DNA from: JBQTHP01 sp052389755
GTDB lineage: Bacteria; Pseudomonadota; Gammaproteobacteria; Steroidobacterales; Steroidobacteraceae
Assembly: GCA_052389755.1 (NCBI GenBank)
Contig: JBQTHP010000064.1
Span: 1 to 7,893 of the forward strand
Length of the DNA stretch: 7,893 nucleotides
Reading direction: 5' to 3'
Notes under the pieces: model-generated
Told to the model about the DNA's origin: nothing
Databases searched by the model: none
Seen by the model: only the letters and a program-made list of their open reading frames with translations
Position numbers and translations under genes: made by a program
Shown: positions 6,056 to 7,893 of the stretch, piece by piece
Position numbering within the stretch: the first letter of the stretch is position 1
Layout: the number at the start of each line of letters is the position of its first letter

Positions 6056-7435
6056 GTGAGGCGAAGAAACACCGATTTGCATGCCCGTGTCAATGGGGAT
6101 GTTGCCTTCGAGTTTGCCGAGACGAAGCTCACCTCGTACGCGGGACTGGAACTCTTCGATCGCTACCTGCGCGGGATCGGGTTCAGCGATCTGATCCGTG
6201 CGGCGTTTCGCAAGGCGCGCCTGGGCGGAGATTTCGGGGCGATCGCGATGGTGAGGGTGTTGATTGGGCTGCTGGTGGTGGGCGGTCGCCGGCTCGAGCA
6301 CCTGAAGTATCTGGCCACCGATGCGCTGCTGCAGCGCTTTGCGCGCGTGCAGGTGTGGCCGAGCGCACGCACGGCGAGTCGCTGGCTCAAGCGCTTCACG
6401 ATGCAGAGCGTGGAGCATCTGGCGCAGCTCAATGCCGCCGTGATTGCCCAGATCCTGCCGCGACTCGCGCTGCGCACGCTCACCGTCGATGTCGATGGGA
6501 CCGTGGTCTCGACGGGTCTTCAGGTGGAGCGCGCCGAGCGCGGCTACAACCCGCATCGTCGCAAGGTCCCGAGCTACTACCCGATCACCGCGCACCTGGC
6601 CGAGACCACGCATGTGCTGCGGGTGCGCAATCGCTCGGGCAACGTCCACGACGGGCGCGCGTCGCTCGGGTTCCTGCGCGAGCTGTGGCGACAGCTGACG
6701 GGCTTGTCGGTGCCGAGCCGGCAGGTGCGCTTTCGCATGGATGGCGCCTTTTTCCGCGACGATGTGCTGCGCTGGCTCGCCTGGCGCGAGGCCGGCTACG
6801 CCATCAAGGTTCCCTTCTATCACTGGCTCGACCTGCAGCAGTTCATCAGAACGGCGCGCACCTGGACGCGGGTGACGGGCGAGGTATCGGGCTTTGTGGT
6901 GCCGGCGGTAGAGACGCCTTGGGGCAGGACGCTGCCGGTGACGATCTATCGGCGCAAGGTCGCCCATCAGACCGCGAAGAACTTCCAACTCGACCTCTTC
7001 GATCCGGACGATGGCCACTACGAGTACTCCGCCGTCACCAGCAATCTCGATTACGGCCTCGCGAACCTGTGGCACTTCATGGCAGGCCGCGGGGCGCAGG
7101 AGAAAACGATCGCGCAGCTGAAGAGCGGACTCGCCTTCCACACCGTGCCCACGCTCGCTTATGCCGCCAACAGTGCCTGGCAGCAACTCGTCGCGCTCAC
7201 GCACAACCTGCTGACGAACTTCCAGATCGATACGGGCGCCGAACGTCGTCGCCGTTCCCGCAAGCACACCGCGCTGGCGCGCCTCTCGACCGTGCAGACT
7301 CTGCGCTTCACGCTCTTCCATCGCGCCGCGGCGCTCCTGCGACCTGCCGGGCGCACGGTGCTGCGTCTCACCAGCAATCCCGCCACCGAGCGTCTGTTCA
7401 CTCGCATCGATCAGGCGCTACCCTGTGCGGCCTAG
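6056..7435 (+). CDS. IS1380-family DDE transposase
   Basis: Catalyses cut-and-paste movement of the surrounding element. From GTG 6056 the protein is 459 aa, normal for IS1380. The N-terminal third (about 20-120) is helical and DNA-binding in type. The catalytic core has DVDGT with D147, then YNPHRRKVPSYYPITAH (164-180), a typical family stretch. RMDGAFF follows with D229, and then RGAQEKTIAQLK with E349 and K356, matching the R-(3)-E-(6)-K signature. All three acidic residues are present and no frameshift is seen. The frame is also open from an earlier GTG at 5999 (478 aa). I prefer 6056 because GAGAGG lies nine bases upstream and the extra 19 residues fall inside the leader hairpin with no domain character. 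The stop (TAG) lies four bases before the right inverted repeat. Confidence 0.88.
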   Translation: MRRRNTDLHARVNGDVAFEFAETKLTSYAGLELFDRYLRGIGFSDLIRAAFRKARLGGDFGAIAMVRVLIGLLVVGGRRLEHLKYLATDALLQRFARVQVWPSARTASRWLKRFTMQSVEHLAQLNAAVIAQILPRLALRTLTVDVDGTVVSTGLQVERAERGYNPHRRKVPSYYPITAHLAETTHVLRVRNRSGNVHDGRASLGFLRELWRQLTGLSVPSRQVRFRMDGAFFRDDVLRWLAWREAGYAIKVPFYHWLDLQQFIRTARTWTRVTGEVSGFVVPAVETPWGRTLPVTIYRRKVAHQTAKNFQLDLFDPDDGHYEYSAVTSNLDYGLANLWHFMAGRGAQEKTIAQLKSGLAFHTVPTLAYAANSAWQQLVALTHNLLTNFQIDTGAERRRRSRKHTALARLSTVQTLRFTLFHRAAALLRPAGRTVLRLTSNPATERLFTRIDQALPCAA

Positions 7436-7439
7436 GTTT

Positions 7440-7453
7440 TTGTCGGATTAGGG
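7440..7453 (-). repeat. right terminal inverted repeat of the IS
   Basis: TTGTCGGATTAGGG on the plus strand, which is CCCTAATCCGACAA read inward. It is followed by CTAA, the imperfect partner of the TTAA at the left flank. Confidence 0.8.
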
Positions 7454-7493
7454 CTAAGTCATTGTTCTTTCGTTCGCCATCACGCTCGAAAGC

Positions 7494-7514
7494 GTCCGAA
7501 TTTGAAATTCGGAC
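7494..7514. repeat. 21-bp palindrome (10-bp perfect arms)
   Basis: GTCCGAATTT (7494-7503) and AAATTCGGAC (7505-7514) are perfect complements about a single G. A dyad this exact suits a dimeric DNA-binding protein site. It could also be a stem in minus-strand RNA, although no T-run follows to make a terminator. It lies 41 bases outside the IS right end. Confidence 0.6.
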
Positions 7515-7521
7515 ACTTGCA

Positions 7522-7549
7522 GATTCGGACGCCTCGATTCGGACGCCTC
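7522..7549. repeat. two tandem copies of a 14-bp repeat
   Basis: GATTCGGACGCCTC occurs twice without a gap (7522-7535, 7536-7549). Its core ATTCGGAC also ends the neighbouring palindrome (7507-7514), giving three direct copies at 16- and 14-bp steps plus one inverted copy (7494-7501). A further dyad, TCCGAC and GTCGGA about one G, follows at 7548-7560. Confidence 0.65.
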
Positions 7550-7893
7550 CGACGGTCGGAGTAAGCCATCCGTTGCGCTGTAACCAGGTGATGACCTCAG
7601 CGCATCTGCGACGGTCGGGCAGCACATCGCGGGCTGCCGTCATCACCTCGCGTACGGTGACGACGTTCGAGTCGAGCTTCTGCAGCTTGTCGAGCACGAG
7701 GATCGTGTTCCTGCCGGTCGGCGCGCGCTTGATGGTGACGACGGGCACCGTGTTCACCTCAAACGCACAGACCGCAACCGCTTCCGCCAGCTCGCGCGCG
7801 GCCTCAGAAGATCGCCTGCCCCATCAGCACATCGCCCGCGGATGCAGGCTTGAAGGGCACCGCGCTATTCCCGACCCAATATGCGCTCAGCAT

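Larger units (their letters stand above)
5937..7453 (+). mobile_element. complete IS1380-family insertion sequence
   Basis: A 1517-bp element with one transposase gene and matching ends. The left end is CCCCAATCCGACAA (5937-5950). The right end read inward is CCCTAATCCGACAA (7440-7453), 13 of 14 identical. The flanking tetranucleotides are TTAA (5933-5936) and CTAA (7454-7457), a 4-bp target duplication with one mismatch. Four base pairs is the usual duplication length in this family. The length and single-ORF layout are also normal for IS1380. The mismatch means either one later base change or that the two flanks come from different insertion events. With near-identical ends and an intact transposase, the element looks capable of moving. 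Confidence 0.85.
7454..7893 (-). pseudogene. unrecognised gene, probably frameshifted, with the IS at its 3' side and cut by the right edge
   Basis: Two minus-strand segments look like parts of one protein. The first enters from the edge (7893, possibly the start ATG itself) and reads SAYWVGNSAVPFKPASAG then DVLMGQAIF before TGA at 7804-7806. The second, one frame over, reads SEAARELAEAVAVCAFEVN and continues TVPVVTIKRAPTGRNTILVL and LDKLQKLDSNVVTVREVMTA. It has no good start: GTG 7757 is the first candidate and sits mid-sequence. Removing one base in GATCTTCTGAG joins the two smoothly as GQAISEAARELAEA. The stretch VVTVREVMTAARDVLPDRRR followed by CAEVITWLQRNGWLTP looks like a small winged helix. 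The frame runs into the IS, which would add an alien tail ending at 7398. Across the restored empty site it would continue about 43 codons to TAG at 5811, though that part has weak coding character. I do not recognise the family; a sequencing error at the frameshift is possible. Confidence 0.4.

Noticed and set aside
6014..7321. 435-residue open frame on the minus strand opposite the transposase
   Set aside because: Antisense shadow of an intact IS1380 transposase, with low-complexity, Arg/His-rich product.
7494..7549. CRISPR array
   Set aside because: The repeats are 8-14 bp and abut with no spacers of regular length, and no cas gene is visible.

Overview
GC-rich bacterial DNA with bacterial start signals and compact gene spacing. 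The protein types (VapBC-type antitoxin, small basic SH3-like protein, YbiR-like permease, Tat-exported PhoX-family protein, IS1380-family transposase) point to a proteobacterium, perhaps a beta- or gammaproteobacterium. This assignment is inference from protein style; there is no rRNA or other marker gene.

Layout, left to right. (1) 14-1864, minus: a 616-aa GHKL (Hsp90/MutL/MORC-like) ATPase with intact nucleotide-binding motifs, an Ig-like segment and a conserved C-terminal module. A further gene may start at its stop codon and run off the left edge. (2) 2047-2834, plus: a degraded VapBC toxin-antitoxin locus. The AbrB/VapB-type antitoxin is intact and appears to be made from a leaderless mRNA whose -10 box lies inside a quasi-palindromic operator. 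The PIN toxin has lost its middle and its C-terminal end. The toxin's remaining tail is read in frame into a small intact gene for a basic KOW/SH3-like protein. (3) 2898-4124, plus: a 408-aa SLC13/ArsB-superfamily permease. (4) 4268-5752, minus: a Tat-exported PhoX/DUF839-family protein, convergent with the permease. (5) 5937-7453: a complete IS1380-family element with matching 14-bp ends, an intact transposase and a long hairpin that buries the transposase ribosome-binding site. (6) 7454-7893, minus: an unrecognised gene that looks broken, with a probable one-base frameshift near 7807 and the IS at its 3' side. It contains a cluster of ATTCGGAC repeats and palindromes.

The genes do not form one pathway. 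The window looks like accessory or rearranging chromosome: a possible defence or DNA-repair ATPase, an eroded toxin-antitoxin pair, a recent-looking IS insertion and a damaged gene, next to two ordinary transport/phosphate-type genes. No clearly new multi-gene system is visible. The parts most worth a second look are the self-regulating leaderless antitoxin left without its toxin, the hairpin in the IS leader, the repeat cluster at 7494-7560, and the ATPase whose operon partner lies outside the window.
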